DNA from: Rhizobium sp.
GTDB taxonomy: Bacteria; Pseudomonadota; Alphaproteobacteria; Rhizobiales; Rhizobiaceae
Length of the DNA stretch: 64,000 nucleotides
Assembly: GCA_002796995.1 (NCBI GenBank)
Contig: PEKW01000005.1
Span: 248,001 to 312,000 of the forward strand
Direction of reading: 5' to 3'
In this document: positions 21,764 to 32,651 of the stretch, piece by piece
How positions within the stretch are numbered: position 1 is the stretch's first letter
How the letters are laid out: each line of letters begins with the position of its first letter
Translations under genes and position numbers: made by a program
Notes under the pieces: model-generated
What the model saw: only the letters and a program-made list of their open reading frames with translations
The model's database searches: none
Told to the model about the DNA's origin: nothing

Positions 21764-22048
21764 GTGTCCTATGTCTTCAGCCCCAGAGCGGAGCAGGACC
21801 TCAGGGACATCTGGCGCTGGGTCGCGGCACGAAATGAACCGGCAGCCGATGCTCTTCTTTCCGCATTCTTCGAAAGACTGGAGCTTGCCGCGCAATATCC
21901 CAAGATGGGCGTCAAGAGGCCGGATCTTGGCGATCTGGCCCGCATCCTTGTCGTTGGCGACTTCGTCATCATCTATGAACCCCACGACGCGCATCTTTTC
22001 GTGGTTGCGATCATCCATGGCGCCCGTGACTTGAAACAACAGCCATAG
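21764..22048 (+). CDS. parE: ParE/RelE-family toxin
   Basis: A 94-residue plasmid-stabilisation-type toxin. It begins MSYVFSPRAEQDLRDIWRW, a hallmark of the ParE family, and continues with FERLELAAQYPKMGVKRPDL, the RILVVGDFVIIYE strand pair and the terminal VVAIIHGARDL. ParE toxins inhibit DNA gyrase, but family members differ and the target here is inferred. The start is GTG at 21764, 8 bp after parD, so the pair is translated together. It appears complete and intact. Confidence 0.9.
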   Translation: MSYVFSPRAEQDLRDIWRWVAARNEPAADALLSAFFERLELAAQYPKMGVKRPDLGDLARILVVGDFVIIYEPHDAHLFVVAIIHGARDLKQQP

Positions 22049-22144
22049 ACTACGCTTCCCCCACTTTGGACTGATTGCAAAACGGCCGGTGTCGGACTAG
22101 ACGGAAGCGGAAATTTCCGCTCCCTGTTCCCCTAAAGGTCCACC

Positions 22145-23752
<1,608 letters not shown>

Positions 23753-23778
23753 ACCGGACGGCGAAAAATGAACATCGA

Positions 23779-23806
23779 GGGGCGGCACGAAAGTACCGCC
23801 CCTTAT
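23779..23806 (+). terminator. probable terminator after the class I fumarase
   Basis: GGGGCGG and CCGCCCC form a 7-bp stem, extended inward to a GAAA tetraloop, about 27 bp past the stop codon. The tail TTATTG is only modestly U-rich. Confidence 0.7.
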
Positions 23807-23945
23807 TGTGTCCAGAAGGTTTCAACTGTGAATTCAGCATGTTGCGCGACGCTTGCGCAGGCACTGCAAAATATCGCCGACTATTTCAGGGGTGCGGCCC
23901 ATTAAATATTTCCAAACAATTTTCATCTAACTATTGGAAAGGATC

Positions 23946-25043
23946 ATGGATCCGAGAGATGAATGGAGTTCGCCGATGAACACGGCAACGACGCCGAAGG
24001 CGCAGATTCCCGACATAGCGGCGCAGATCACCTATGCCATGCGCACGATGGGCGTCGCTCCCATTCCGCGGAACTATGAACTGTTTTACGAAGCCTATAT
24101 CGGCTCCAATCCGACCCTGACCAAGGAACTTGCCGCGCTCGGCAGCAAGGCCACCCAGGAGGAACTGGACGAGCTCGGCCAGCAATATTTCGGCAATCAC
24201 CAGACAAGGGTGATCGAGAACGCCCATTCCAAGATCATCACCGAACTCGACGGGCTGCTGCGTCTGCTGAAGCAGGAGCAGAATTCGCTGGAGAGCTACA
24301 ACAAGCTGCTCGGCGAGACCTATACCCGGATCAGTTCGAAGAACAGCACCAGCGCCGACATCCTGCGCAGCGCCATCACGCTTCTGTCGGAAGCCACCGG
24401 CGACACCATGGCCCACGGCTCGCACACGGTCGAGCAGGTCAGCCAGAAGTCCCAGGAGATGGACCAGGTCCGCAAGGAACTGGACGAATACAAGCGCATC
24501 GCCAACACGGATTCGCTGACCCGCATCGCCAACCGCCGCGCCTTCGACGAGCGCCTGGCGTCGATCTACAATGCGACGACGAGCGCACCGCTGACCGCCC
24601 TGGTGCTGGCCGACATCGACAATTTCAAGAAGATCAACGACACCTATGGCCATCCCGTCGGCGACAAGATCCTCGCGACGGTCGCCACCGTGATCCGCGC
24701 CAATGTGCGCAAGGACTGTTTTGTCGCCCGGACCGGCGGCGAGGAATTCGCCATCATCATCGAAGGCAATACCGCCGAAGAGGTCAACCAGATGTGCGAG
24801 CGGGTCAGAACCTCGCTCGAGACGACACCCTTCAAGAACTCGCGCACTGGCGTGAACTACGGCCCGATCACCCTTTCGCTCGGCTTCTGCATGGCCGGCG
24901 ACGCCGAGGATCCCGGCGAGCTCTACGCCAAGTCGGACATCGCCCTCTACTGTGCCAAGAATGCCGGCCGCAACCGCACGAAGATCTTCGAGGACGGCAT
25001 GAAGAAGGACTTCACCAAGAGTTGGCTGATCTACAAGCGGTAG
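23946..25043 (+). CDS. GGDEF-domain diguanylate cyclase
   Basis: Predicted c-di-GMP synthase of about 365 residues. The N-terminal ~170 residues are helical with no TM segment, then comes a coiled-coil linker (SQKSQEMDQVRKELDEYKRI region). The C-terminal GGDEF domain begins with DSLTRIANRRAFDERL. The catalytic motif is GGEEF in ARTGGEEFAII, with metal-binding DIDNFKKIND upstream, so the domain looks active. The inhibitory RxxD site is not intact: the D position is Cys. ATG 23946 has GGAAAGG upstream; ATG 23976 is an alternative. The N-terminal sensor family is not recognised. Confidence 0.92.
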   Translation: MDPRDEWSSPMNTATTPKAQIPDIAAQITYAMRTMGVAPIPRNYELFYEAYIGSNPTLTKELAALGSKATQEELDELGQQYFGNHQTRVIENAHSKIITELDGLLRLLKQEQNSLESYNKLLGETYTRISSKNSTSADILRSAITLLSEATGDTMAHGSHTVEQVSQKSQEMDQVRKELDEYKRIANTDSLTRIANRRAFDERLASIYNATTSAPLTALVLADIDNFKKINDTYGHPVGDKILATVATVIRANVRKDCFVARTGGEEFAIIIEGNTAEEVNQMCERVRTSLETTPFKNSRTGVNYGPITLSLGFCMAGDAEDPGELYAKSDIALYCAKNAGRNRTKIFEDGMKKDFTKSWLIYKR

Positions 25044-25059
25044 GTCCTCGCCTGAAGGG

Positions 25060-25857
25060 TCACGGACAGGCCGAAACGCCGCTTCCCCGGGCAATCGCGA
25101 TCAGCTCCGGCCGGTATTCGAAGTGCATCGTGTCGTAGTGATACCACCGTCCGCCCCAGATGAAGCCATGGCGCTCGAAGACGTCGATGATCGCCATCGG
25201 GAACTTGTTGGCGTAGTTCGGCACCTTGCCGGGCTTGCCGCCGGACCAGATCCAGTAGTCGGCGAACTTGGTGTTGATGTCGATCGCCGCGCCGAAACTG
25301 TGCACCGACATGTTCGAGGCATTCGCCACCTTGCGCCAGTTGAACGTGCCGGCCGAGGGCGTGAGATATTTCTTCAGCTCGGGTTTTGACTTGAGTTCGT
25401 CGCGGACCTTCTCCAGCGCCGCCGCCGCACCCTGCCTCTTCGTCACCCGGAGACTTTCGCCGAACCAGGCCACCTTGACCAGAGAGCGTTCCACCTCCCG
25501 GGCCGATGCACCGTAGAGCCGCATCATCAACGGATCGCTGCGGATGCGGCCGGGATCGAAATTGACCGCCGGCTTGGTTTCGCACGGCCCGACCGGATAG
25601 TCCTGCGAAAGACTGTCCTCGACGTCGCCCTTTTCGAGCTTGGTGAAATGGTCCTTGGCCTTGCCGTCGTCGATCAGAAGGGGCTCAGCCCCGTCTCGAA
25701 AGGTCAGGCGACCATCCTCGATGCCGGCGATCGTTTCGGGATAGGCCGCGACGAGCAGCCTGAGCTTTCCGTCCAGCCCGAGGTCGCCGGCCGCCGCCGC
25801 AGAACCGGCCAGGGCAAAGCCGAGGCACATCAGTGCAAATGACCCGACACGCTTCAT
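25060..25857 (-). CDS. M15-family (VanY-like) peptidase, exported
   Basis: A 265-residue periplasmic metallopeptidase with a signal peptide (MKRVGSFALMCLGFALAGSAAAA, core at about 6-20). The C-terminal half shows the M15 zinc motif SVHSFGAAIDIN (His and Asp ligands) and the later TMHFEYRPE His ligand, with HGFIWGGRWYHYD before it. These are the features of D-alanyl-D-alanine or L-Ala-D-Glu carboxypeptidase-type enzymes acting on peptidoglycan. AGGGGGA lies before the ATG at 25857. It is convergent with the GGDEF gene, 16 bp apart. The exact peptide bond cut is not predictable. Confidence 0.88.
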   Translation of the reverse strand: MKRVGSFALMCLGFALAGSAAAAGDLGLDGKLRLLVAAYPETIAGIEDGRLTFRDGAEPLLIDDGKAKDHFTKLEKGDVEDSLSQDYPVGPCETKPAVNFDPGRIRSDPLMMRLYGASAREVERSLVKVAWFGESLRVTKRQGAAAALEKVRDELKSKPELKKYLTPSAGTFNWRKVANASNMSVHSFGAAIDINTKFADYWIWSGGKPGKVPNYANKFPMAIIDVFERHGFIWGGRWYHYDTMHFEYRPELIAIARGSGVSACP

Positions 25858-25969
25858 CCGCTCCCCCTTGCTGGCTGTCACAGCCCCGCGGCCAAAGCGT
25901 CGCACGGGCGGCCGGCCCTGACAATGCGTCACGCCGCCGCCGGGTAAGGGAGCGGCGCAGACGCCTGTC

Positions 25970-26578
25970 TTACCACATGGTCTTGGCGGCGCGCTCCGGC
26001 CACTGGCGATCATAGCTCTCCTTGTCGAAATCGGCCTGCGCCGCCTGCAGCAGATCGCCGGGCGTCGGCAGGCTCTTCGGATCGACGAAACTTTCCGGGT
26101 TCCACAGATCGGCCCGCATGATCGCCCGGGCGCACTGGAAATACACCTCGTCGATGGTCACCAGTACCACGCTGCGCGGGTGCTTGCCGTCCATCTCGAA
26201 GCTGTCGAGCAGGTCGGCATCGACCGAGACAACGGCCTGACCGTTGACTCGGATCGCCGTGTTCGAGCCGGGAATGAGGAACATCAGCGCGACGCGCGGA
26301 TCGCGCACGATGTTGAGCAGCGAATCGATCCGGTTGTTGCCGCGCCAGTCGGGAATGGCGAGCGTCTTTTCGTCTTCCACCCGCACGACCGCGCCGCGAT
26401 CGCCGCGCGGGGAACAATCGAGCCCTTCGGGACCGACGGTTGCCAGCACCATGAAGGGCGAGGCCTCGATCATCCGGCGATAGTCGGCGGTCAGCGCCGG
26501 CGTGACCTTGACCAGCGAGGCTTCCGACACGCCCTGATAGATGTCCCGGAGTGCTTCGGGGCTGCGGATGATCGTCAT
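25970..26578 (-). CDS. pyridoxamine 5'-phosphate oxidase family FMN-binding protein
   Basis: A 202-residue split-barrel flavoprotein of the PPOX superfamily, in the group annotated as MSMEG_1061/DR2398-type FMN-dependent proteins. Visible conserved stretches are PFMVLATVGPEGLDCSPRGD, LAIPDWRGNNRIDSLLNI and VALMFLIPGSNTAIRVNG. These form the FMN phosphate site. It lacks the substrate residues of true PdxH, so B6 synthesis is unlikely. A dehydrogenase or reductase role is inferred. AGGAAGGAG is upstream of the ATG. Confidence 0.88.
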   Translation of the reverse strand: MTIIRSPEALRDIYQGVSEASLVKVTPALTADYRRMIEASPFMVLATVGPEGLDCSPRGDRGAVVRVEDEKTLAIPDWRGNNRIDSLLNIVRDPRVALMFLIPGSNTAIRVNGQAVVSVDADLLDSFEMDGKHPRSVVLVTIDEVYFQCARAIMRADLWNPESFVDPKSLPTPGDLLQAAQADFDKESYDRQWPERAAKTMW

Positions 26579-26650
26579 GGCTGCTCCTTCCTGGTCTGCC
26601 GCGATGGGGCGCGGCACGCGGCCGCCGGCCCCCTCTACGACCGAAGCGTA

Positions 26651-27589
26651 TCAGAAGGATGACGCCGCGCGCAGCCTCGTCGTTTCACCGAGATCGCCGA
26701 CAGCGCCGTCCCCGAGAAGAAAGTCGGAAACGGCCGCGATCACCCCCGGTGCGCTGACGATGCGGCGGTGCCCCTGCCCGTTCGCCCAGTGATGGTGGAT
26801 GTGATCGGCGACACCGAGATAGCGCCGAGCCTGGTCGGCGCCGACCTCCTTGTCGTCCTCGGCATGCACCACCAGCAGGGGCTTGCCGAGCCGAAGCGCG
26901 ATCGGCACGCCGTCCAGTGCCTCGACGGGACAGCCGACCCGCCGCTCGGTTCTGGCGATGAGCGCCCGGCCGGTCGCAGGCGAAAGGCCGACCATCCGCG
27001 CAAAGCCGGTGAAGACATCGTCGATCCGCGACGGCGCACCGATCACGGCTAGACGGTTTGCCTTGATGGCCGGAATGCCGGGAAAACTGCCGCCCGCCGC
27101 CGCCATCAGGGCTGCGCCGCCGAAGGAGTGGCCGACGGCCGCATCGAAGGGTCCGAACCGCTCCTGCACCCTGGCCATGGCCTCGGCCGCCAGGCGCATG
27201 TCGAGGCTCCGGCCATAGGAGCGGCCATGTCCCGGCAGGTCGAGCACGAAGACTTCCGCGCCCGCTTCCCGCAGGCCCATGGCGAGATCGGCCAGATACT
27301 CGGCCCGCGAGCCCCAGCCGTGCACCACGAGCACCCTCGGCGCCGAGCAGTTCGGCGAGCCGATCCTGTGGACGCCGACCCTGGCACCGCCAGGCCCGAG
27401 CCGCAGCTTCTCGGCAAGCGCCAGCGTGCGCGCGCCCTCGGCAAAGGCTGCCTTGGCCTTGCCCTCCCGCGGCCGTTTCGGCGGCGTACGGCAGAAAAGG
27501 GCAAGGGCGGCGCGGCTGGCGAGTTCCGGAGAGACGCGCCCAAGCGCGGAGAAACCGAATCGGGTGACCTTGATGGCAAAGGATGGCAT
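26651..27589 (-). CDS. alpha/beta hydrolase under MarR control
   Basis: A 312-residue alpha/beta-fold hydrolase. The oxyanion region HGWGSRAEYL is at about 91-100, DLPGHGRS at about 117-124, nucleophile elbow VGHSFGGAA at about 151, the acid in HAEDDKEV and His in GQGHRRIV. The triad is complete, so it is probably an active esterase or lipase-like enzyme of unknown substrate. It is divergent from a MarR regulator with a shared 47-bp intergenic region holding a palindrome, so direct repression by that MarR protein is likely. AGGGA precedes the ATG. Confidence 0.87.
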   Translation of the reverse strand: MPSFAIKVTRFGFSALGRVSPELASRAALALFCRTPPKRPREGKAKAAFAEGARTLALAEKLRLGPGGARVGVHRIGSPNCSAPRVLVVHGWGSRAEYLADLAMGLREAGAEVFVLDLPGHGRSYGRSLDMRLAAEAMARVQERFGPFDAAVGHSFGGAALMAAAGGSFPGIPAIKANRLAVIGAPSRIDDVFTGFARMVGLSPATGRALIARTERRVGCPVEALDGVPIALRLGKPLLVVHAEDDKEVGADQARRYLGVADHIHHHWANGQGHRRIVSAPGVIAAVSDFLLGDGAVGDLGETTRLRAASSF

Positions 27590-27605
27590 AGTCGGAATCC
27601 CTGTG

Positions 27606-27625
27606 AATGTTCAACGATGAACAAT
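27606..27625. promoter_or_regulatory. MarR-type palindromic operator
   Basis: The 20-bp site has arms TGTTCA and TGAACA with a 4-base spacer, extended by near-symmetric AA/AT flanks. It lies 11 bp before the marR ATG and 16 bp from the divergent hydrolase start. Size and position fit a MarR dimer site repressing both promoters. Confidence 0.65.
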
Positions 27626-27636
27626 AAAGTACAACC

Positions 27637-28104
27637 ATGAACAAAAATCAAGCCCTGCCGTGGGACCACCCGCGCTTCAAGAGCTGGATCTCCGTCGGCC
27701 GCGCCTGCCAGCTCATGCAGCAGGCGCTGACGCGCGCCCTTTCCTCGCTCGACATCAAGCCGCCCCACCTGGACATCCTGATCAATCTCTACCGCTTCGA
27801 AGGCATTTCGCAGCAGGAGCTGGCCCGCAAGCTGCTGGTCGGCCGCTCCAACATGAGCATGCTGCTGCCGCAGATGGAGAAGCGCGGCCTGATCGAGCGG
27901 CGCCCGGACAGCCGCGACAAGCGTATCCTGCGCCTGTTCCTCACCGACGAGGGCCGCGACCTGACCACCCGGGCCATGGTCATCCAGACGGACCTGATCG
28001 AGCGCACGCTTTCGGTAACTCCGATCGAGGATTGCATGATGATGGCGACGCATATGGAAAAGCTGATTGCCCGCCTGCAAAGCGAGGAGGCCGCGGAGGA
28101 CTGA
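27637..28104 (+). CDS. MarR-family transcriptional regulator
   Basis: A 155-residue winged-helix regulator. The HTH lies at about 58-80 (ISQQELARKLLVGRSNMSMLLPQME, beginning ISQQELARK). It is followed by the beta-wing motif GLIERRPDSRDKRILRLFLTDEG, whose D-x-R-D-K-R core is typical of MarR proteins. It is divergent from an alpha/beta hydrolase, and a palindrome sits between them. Likely an autoregulated repressor released by a small aromatic or lipid-like ligand; the ligand is unknown. Confidence 0.92.
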   Translation: MNKNQALPWDHPRFKSWISVGRACQLMQQALTRALSSLDIKPPHLDILINLYRFEGISQQELARKLLVGRSNMSMLLPQMEKRGLIERRPDSRDKRILRLFLTDEGRDLTTRAMVIQTDLIERTLSVTPIEDCMMMATHMEKLIARLQSEEAAED

Positions 28105-28106
28105 AC

Positions 28107-28138
28107 AGCACCGCCTCCTGGCCTTCCGGAGTGCTTTT
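28107..28138 (+). terminator. possible terminator after marR
   Basis: AGCAC and GTGCT arms with inner CTCC/GGAG pairing, followed by TTTT, in the gap between the convergent marR and DUF971 genes. The stem is bulged, so support is moderate. Confidence 0.4.
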
Positions 28139-28141
28139 CGG

Positions 28142-28504
28142 TCAGCGGCGGTCGCGGCTGAGACCTTTTTCGGCCAGTTCCCGTTCGTATTCGGCAAACT
28201 TCGCCTCGCCGGTCTCGCCGAGTTCGCGCAGGTAGGTCCAGGTGAAGATGCCGCTGTCATGGCCGTCGTCGAAAGCAATGCGCACGGCGTAGTTTCCGGT
28301 CGGCGCGACGGCCTTGATCGCCACCTCGCGCTTGCCGGGCACGGTCACCTTCTGCCCCGGACCGTGACCCTGCACTTCCGCCGAGGGAGACAGGACCCGC
28401 AGCATTTCCGCCGGCAGGGCCGCCGTCACGCCGTCGTTGAAGCTGACCGACAGCATCCGCCGATCCTTCGACACTTTGAGTTCGGTTGGCCAGAAATCGC
28501 TCAT
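28142..28504 (-). CDS. DUF971 (gamma-butyrobetaine hydroxylase-like N-terminal) protein
   Basis: A 120-residue single-domain DUF971 protein. It starts with the typical WPTELKVSKDRRMLSVSFNDG, then ALPAEMLRVLSPSAEVQGHG and the C-terminal AFDDGHDSGIFTWTYLREL motif. Proteins of this family occur with ApbC/Mrp and Fe-S assembly proteins and form part of plant Hcf101; a link to Fe-S cluster handling is inferred. It is divergent from moaA, an Fe-S enzyme. ATG 28504 is chosen over a TTG at 28519. Confidence 0.9.
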   Translation of the reverse strand: MSDFWPTELKVSKDRRMLSVSFNDGVTAALPAEMLRVLSPSAEVQGHGPGQKVTVPGKREVAIKAVAPTGNYAVRIAFDDGHDSGIFTWTYLRELGETGEAKFAEYERELAEKGLSRDRR

Positions 28505-28650
28505 CTTCGCATCCGTCAAATTGCCCTGCGCCGAGAACTATGCCCGCATCTTGTGCAGCGCAAGACATTTTGCCGGTCGAACAAGCACCCATTTGCTTGA
28601 CGTTAGTCACCATGCTGACCATCTTAGCCGCATAAACGGGAGGTCGTGCT

Positions 28651-29700
28651 TTGAATTTCAGTGCCGGACCATGGCAGGATGCAACCGCGCTCACCTCGGC
28701 CGACGCGCCGATGGTCGATCCGTTCGGCCGCGCCGTGACCTATCTTCGCGTCTCGGTCACCGACCGCTGCGATTTCCGCTGCACCTACTGCATGTCGGAA
28801 AACATGAACTTCCTGCCGAAGAAGGACCTGCTGACCCTCGAGGAGCTTGACCGGCTCTGTTCCGCCTTCGTCGCCAAGGGCGTGAAGAAACTGCGGCTGA
28901 CCGGCGGCGAACCCCTTGTGCGCAAGAACATCATGTTCCTCGTCCGCAGCCTGTCCCGTCATCTCGAAAGCGGCGCGCTCGAGGAACTGACGCTGACCAC
29001 CAACGGCTCGCAGCTCTCGCGCTTTGCCACGGAACTCGCCGACTGCGGCGTACGCCGCATCAACGTCTCGCTCGACACGCTCGATCCGGAGAAGTTCCGC
29101 ACGATCACCCGCTGGGGCGAGTTCGACAAGGTGATGGAAGGCGTGCGCGCCGCCCAGGCCGCCGGCATCCGCGTCAAACTCAACGCCGTCGCCCTCAAGG
29201 ATTTCAACGAACACGAGATCCCCGAACTGATGCGCTATGCCCATGCCAACGACATGGACCTGACGCTCATTGAAACCATGCCGATGGGCGAGACCGGCGA
29301 GGATCGCACCGACCAGTACCTGCCGCTGTCCCTGGTTCGCCAGCGGCTGGAGGAGAGCTTCACCCTCACCGACCTGCCGCTCTCCACCGGCGGCCCCGCA
29401 CGCTATGTCAGGGTCGAGGAGACCGGCGGCAAGCTCGGCCTGATCACGCCCATGACGCATAATTTCTGCGAGAGCTGCAACCGCGTGCGCCTCACCTGCA
29501 CCGGCACGCTCTATATGTGCCTCGGCCAGGACGATGCGGCCGACCTGCGCACGGCGCTGCGCGCATCGCCCGACGATGCCTTCCTGTCGGCGGCGATCGA
29601 CGAGGCGATCGGCCGCAAACCGAAGGGCCACGACTTCATCATCGACCGCGACCACCGCCGCCCGGCCGTGGCCCGCCACATGAGCGTCACCGGCGGCTGA
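28651..29700 (+). CDS. moaA: GTP 3',8-cyclase MoaA
   Basis: Radical-SAM enzyme that starts molybdenum cofactor synthesis from GTP. The 349-residue product has the SAM cluster motif CDFRCTYCM at about 45-53 and the SAM-binding GGEPLV at about 89-94. The second C-terminal [4Fe-4S] site is in [19 protein letters not shown]. It ends with the conserved Gly-Gly tail (VTGG). The start is TTG at 28651 with GGGAGG seven bases upstream. Two exporter genes and mobA-mobB follow in the same orientation. Confidence 0.96.
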   Translation: MNFSAGPWQDATALTSADAPMVDPFGRAVTYLRVSVTDRCDFRCTYCMSENMNFLPKKDLLTLEELDRLCSAFVAKGVKKLRLTGGEPLVRKNIMFLVRSLSRHLESGALEELTLTTNGSQLSRFATELADCGVRRINVSLDTLDPEKFRTITRWGEFDKVMEGVRAAQAAGIRVKLNAVALKDFNEHEIPELMRYAHANDMDLTLIETMPMGETGEDRTDQYLPLSLVRQRLEESFTLTDLPLSTGGPARYVRVEETGGKLGLITPMTHNFCESCNRVRLTCTGTLYMCLGQDDAADLRTALRASPDDAFLSAAIDEAIGRKPKGHDFIIDRDHRRPAVARHMSVTGG

Positions 29701-29849
29701 ATGCCGACGGCGGCTCTGCCGTCTCCCCGCACTCCAACGCGTCGTACACGTCTTTTCGCGCACAACCCGACAATCACCGCCCCAGGCGATACCGAACATG
29801 CGTCGTTTCCGTTAGAAGGTCCGACAGAGTTTTCCAGGATTCCCCCCGA

Positions 29850-30761
29850 ATGGCATTGTCCAACAATACCAAGGGCGCCTTGCTGATGGCGCTCTCGATG
29901 GCCGGCTTCACGTTCAACGATGCGCTGAGCAAGGCCGTGACCCCGCTGATGAATGTCGGCCAGTTGATGTTCGTGCGCGGTGCGCTCACCACCATTCTGG
30001 TCTTCCTGGTGGCCCGCCACATGGGAGCCCTCGGTCACATCCGCATGCTGACGCGGCCGACCGTGCTGCTGCGCATGCTGTTCGAGACGCTGGCCGCCGT
30101 CACCTTCCTCAGCGCGCTCGGGCAGATGCCGCTCGCCAACGTTTCGTCGATCCTGCAGTCGCTGCCGCTCGCCGTGACGCTGGGCGCCGCCCTCTTCCTC
30201 GGCGAGCCGGTCGGCTGGCGGCGCTGGACGGCCATCGGCATCGGCTTCCTCGGCGTGCTGATCATCATCCGGCCCGGCCCCGAAGGCTTCACGATGGCCT
30301 CGCTCTACGTGCTGATGAGCGTCGTCTTCGCCGCCGCCCGCGATCTCGTCACCAAGAAGATCGATTCCGGCATATCCTCGCTCGCCATCACGCTGAGCAC
30401 GGCTGCCGGCATCACCATTGCCGGCGCAGCGCTGATCGTTCCCTTCGGCGGCTGGCAGCCGATGAGCGGTTCCACCTGGGGGATCATGCTGATCGCCTCC
30501 TGCCTGATCTTCATCGGTTACCTGGCGATCATCATGGCCATGCGCACCGGCGAGATTTCCTTCATCGCTCCGTTCCGCTATACGAGCCTGCTCTGGGCCG
30601 TCACGCTCGGCATGGTCTTCTTCGGCGAGGTTCCCGACATCTGGATGGCAGTCGGCACGGTGATCGTCATCGGCTCCGGCCTCTACGCCTTCTATCGCGA
30701 GAACAAGCGCCGCGCTGAGATGGCGAGGCTTGAGGCCGCGTTGGCCAAGCCGGCCCTGTAG
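29850..30761 (+). CDS. EamA/DMT-superfamily transporter
   Basis: A 303-residue membrane protein with about ten TM helices, arranged as two five-helix EamA halves. MALSNNTKGALLMALSMAGF begins the first helix, and the second repeat begins near residue 150 (GFTMASLYVLMS). The DMT family exports amino acids, metabolites or drugs; the substrate is not predictable. AGGA lies ten bases upstream of the ATG. It sits 149 bp after moaA and 19 bp before an MFS exporter. Confidence 0.9.
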   Translation: MALSNNTKGALLMALSMAGFTFNDALSKAVTPLMNVGQLMFVRGALTTILVFLVARHMGALGHIRMLTRPTVLLRMLFETLAAVTFLSALGQMPLANVSSILQSLPLAVTLGAALFLGEPVGWRRWTAIGIGFLGVLIIIRPGPEGFTMASLYVLMSVVFAAARDLVTKKIDSGISSLAITLSTAAGITIAGAALIVPFGGWQPMSGSTWGIMLIASCLIFIGYLAIIMAMRTGEISFIAPFRYTSLLWAVTLGMVFFGEVPDIWMAVGTVIVIGSGLYAFYRENKRRAEMARLEAALAKPAL

Positions 30762-30780
30762 GTAGGCCAGCGAGGCGCCC

Positions 30781-32010
30781 ATGGACGCGACAAGGAAAGA
30801 CAGCTTGAAGACCGCCCGCTTCCTCGACCGCCGGTCGCCGCCGCACATCGTCACGCTGGTGGCCATCGCCGGCCTCTCGGCGCTGACGATGAACATCTTC
30901 CTACCCTCGCTGCCCAGCATGGCGAAGGATTTTGGCGTCACCTACGGCACGATCCAGATCCTGATCTCGGGCTATATCGCCATGACGGCCGTGGTGCAGA
31001 TTGCCATCGGCCCGCTCTCCGACCGTTTCGGGCGGCGCCCGACCGTCATCGGCAGCCTCGTCATCCTGCTGCTCGCCACGCTTGTCTGCATGGTCGCGAC
31101 GGACATCTACACGCTCGTCGCCGCCCGCATGCTGCAGACAGCCGTGGTCGCCGGCATCGTCCTGTCGCGCGCCATCGTGCGCGACATGGTGCCGATGGAA
31201 GAGGCCGCCTCGATGATCGGCTACGTCACCATGGGCATGACCATCGTGCCCATGATCGGCCCGACGCTCGGCGGCGTACTGGGCGATGCCTTCGGCTGGC
31301 GGGCCAATTTCGTCGCCCTTTTTGCTCTCGGCGTGGTCGTGCTGGCGCTGGTCGCGGCCGATCTCGGCGAGACCAACCGCAACCGCAGCGCCAGTTTTTC
31401 CGCGCAGTTCCGGGCTTGGCCGGGGCTGCTCGCCTCACAGCAGTTCTGGGGCTATACGGCGGTCGTGACCTTCACCTCCGGCGCCTTCTTCGCCTTTCTC
31501 GGCGGCGCGCCCTTCATCGGCGCGACGCTGATGCACATGAGCCCGAGCACGCTCGGCCTGCAGTTCATCTTCATCGCCGCCGGCTACATGGCCGGCAACT
31601 TCGTCTCCGGCCGTTACGCGCGCCGCTACGGCACCTCCAACATGATGCTCGCCGGCACCATCGCCATGATCGTCGGAACGCTGGTTCCGGCCGCCTTCCT
31701 TTTGGCGGGCGTGGGATCCGCCCTCGCCTTCTTCGGGCCGCAGGTGATCGTCGGCTTCGGCAACGGCCTGACGCTGCCGAGTGCCAATGCCGGCGTCGTC
31801 AGCGTCAAGCCCCATCTCGCCGGCTCGGCATCGGGCCTGAGCGGCGCCATCGCCATGGGCGGCGGTGCGGGAACCTCGGTATTCGCCTCGTCGATCCTCA
31901 CCGTCGAGACGGGCGCCATGCCCATGCTGCTGGTCATGCTGGCCTGCGGCGTGCTCGCCGTGGCCGCGATCCTCTACCTGCGCTATGGTGATCCGCAGGT
32001 GAGCGAGTAA
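30781..32010 (+). CDS. Bcr/CflA-type MFS multidrug efflux transporter
   Basis: A 409-residue twelve-TM major facilitator protein of the drug:H+ antiporter DHA1 group. The motif A loop GPLSDRFGRRPTVI is at about 78-91 and motif C-like VPMIGPTLGGVLGDAFGWR at about 157-175. A Bcr-type opening TDIFLPSLP variant is seen as NIFLPSLPSMAKDFGV. Substrate is unknown. It starts 19 bp after the DMT transporter gene and ends 14 bp before mobA, so the four genes 29850-33172 may form one transcript. Confidence 0.92.
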   Translation: MDATRKDSLKTARFLDRRSPPHIVTLVAIAGLSALTMNIFLPSLPSMAKDFGVTYGTIQILISGYIAMTAVVQIAIGPLSDRFGRRPTVIGSLVILLLATLVCMVATDIYTLVAARMLQTAVVAGIVLSRAIVRDMVPMEEAASMIGYVTMGMTIVPMIGPTLGGVLGDAFGWRANFVALFALGVVVLALVAADLGETNRNRSASFSAQFRAWPGLLASQQFWGYTAVVTFTSGAFFAFLGGAPFIGATLMHMSPSTLGLQFIFIAAGYMAGNFVSGRYARRYGTSNMMLAGTIAMIVGTLVPAAFLLAGVGSALAFFGPQVIVGFGNGLTLPSANAGVVSVKPHLAGSASGLSGAIAMGGGAGTSVFASSILTVETGAMPMLLVMLACGVLAVAAILYLRYGDPQVSE

Positions 32011-32024
32011 GCCACGGAGCCGTG

Positions 32025-32651
32025 ATGCGAGACCGTCTTGTCCCCGCCCTCATTCTCGCCGGTGGCCTGTCGCGTCGCATGGGCCGCGACAAGGCCTCGG
32101 CCGAGCTTGGCGGCAAGCCGATGATCGTCCGGATCGCCGAAAGGATCGGGCCGCAGGTCGGAGCGCTCGCCATCAACGCGCCGGAGGCTTCTGCAGCCGG
32201 CATCGACCTGCCGCTGGTTCCCGATACGATCGCCGGCCGTCCCGGCCCCCTTGCCGGCGTGCTCGCCGGCCTGCGCCGCGCCGCCGCCATGACGCCCGCT
32301 GCGACCCATCTGCTGACCGTCCCGGCGGACACGCCCTTCCTGCCGCTCGATCTCGTGGCACGGCTCGAAGGCGCGGCCGCGGCACGCGACCAGATCGTTC
32401 TCGCTGCCTCCGCCGGCCAGGTCCATCCGGTCGTCGCATTGTGGCCGCTCTCGCTCGCGGACGATCTGGAGGTTTGGCTGACCGAGCCCGGAAACCGGAA
32501 ACTGCAGGCCTTCATCGCACGCCATCCATCCTTGGCGGTCGACTTTCCCCTGCTTGCAACGCCGGCCGGCAAGCTCGATCCCTTCTTCAACGTCAACACG
32601 CCGGACGATCTCGCAACGGCCGAACGTTTTCTCGAGGTTCTTGGCGAATGA
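32025..32651 (+). CDS. mobA: molybdenum cofactor guanylyltransferase MobA
   Basis: Attaches GMP to molybdopterin to give the MGD form of the cofactor. The 208-residue product has the nucleotide-binding start ALILAGGLSRRMGRDKA, GGKPM, and a PADTPFLPLDL metal/substrate motif at about 100-110. ATG 32025 has GGAG five bases upstream; a GTG one codon earlier is less likely. Its stop overlaps the mobB start in an ATGA, so translation is coupled. Confidence 0.95.
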   Translation: MRDRLVPALILAGGLSRRMGRDKASAELGGKPMIVRIAERIGPQVGALAINAPEASAAGIDLPLVPDTIAGRPGPLAGVLAGLRRAAAMTPAATHLLTVPADTPFLPLDLVARLEGAAAARDQIVLAASAGQVHPVVALWPLSLADDLEVWLTEPGNRKLQAFIARHPSLAVDFPLLATPAGKLDPFFNVNTPDDLATAERFLEVLGE

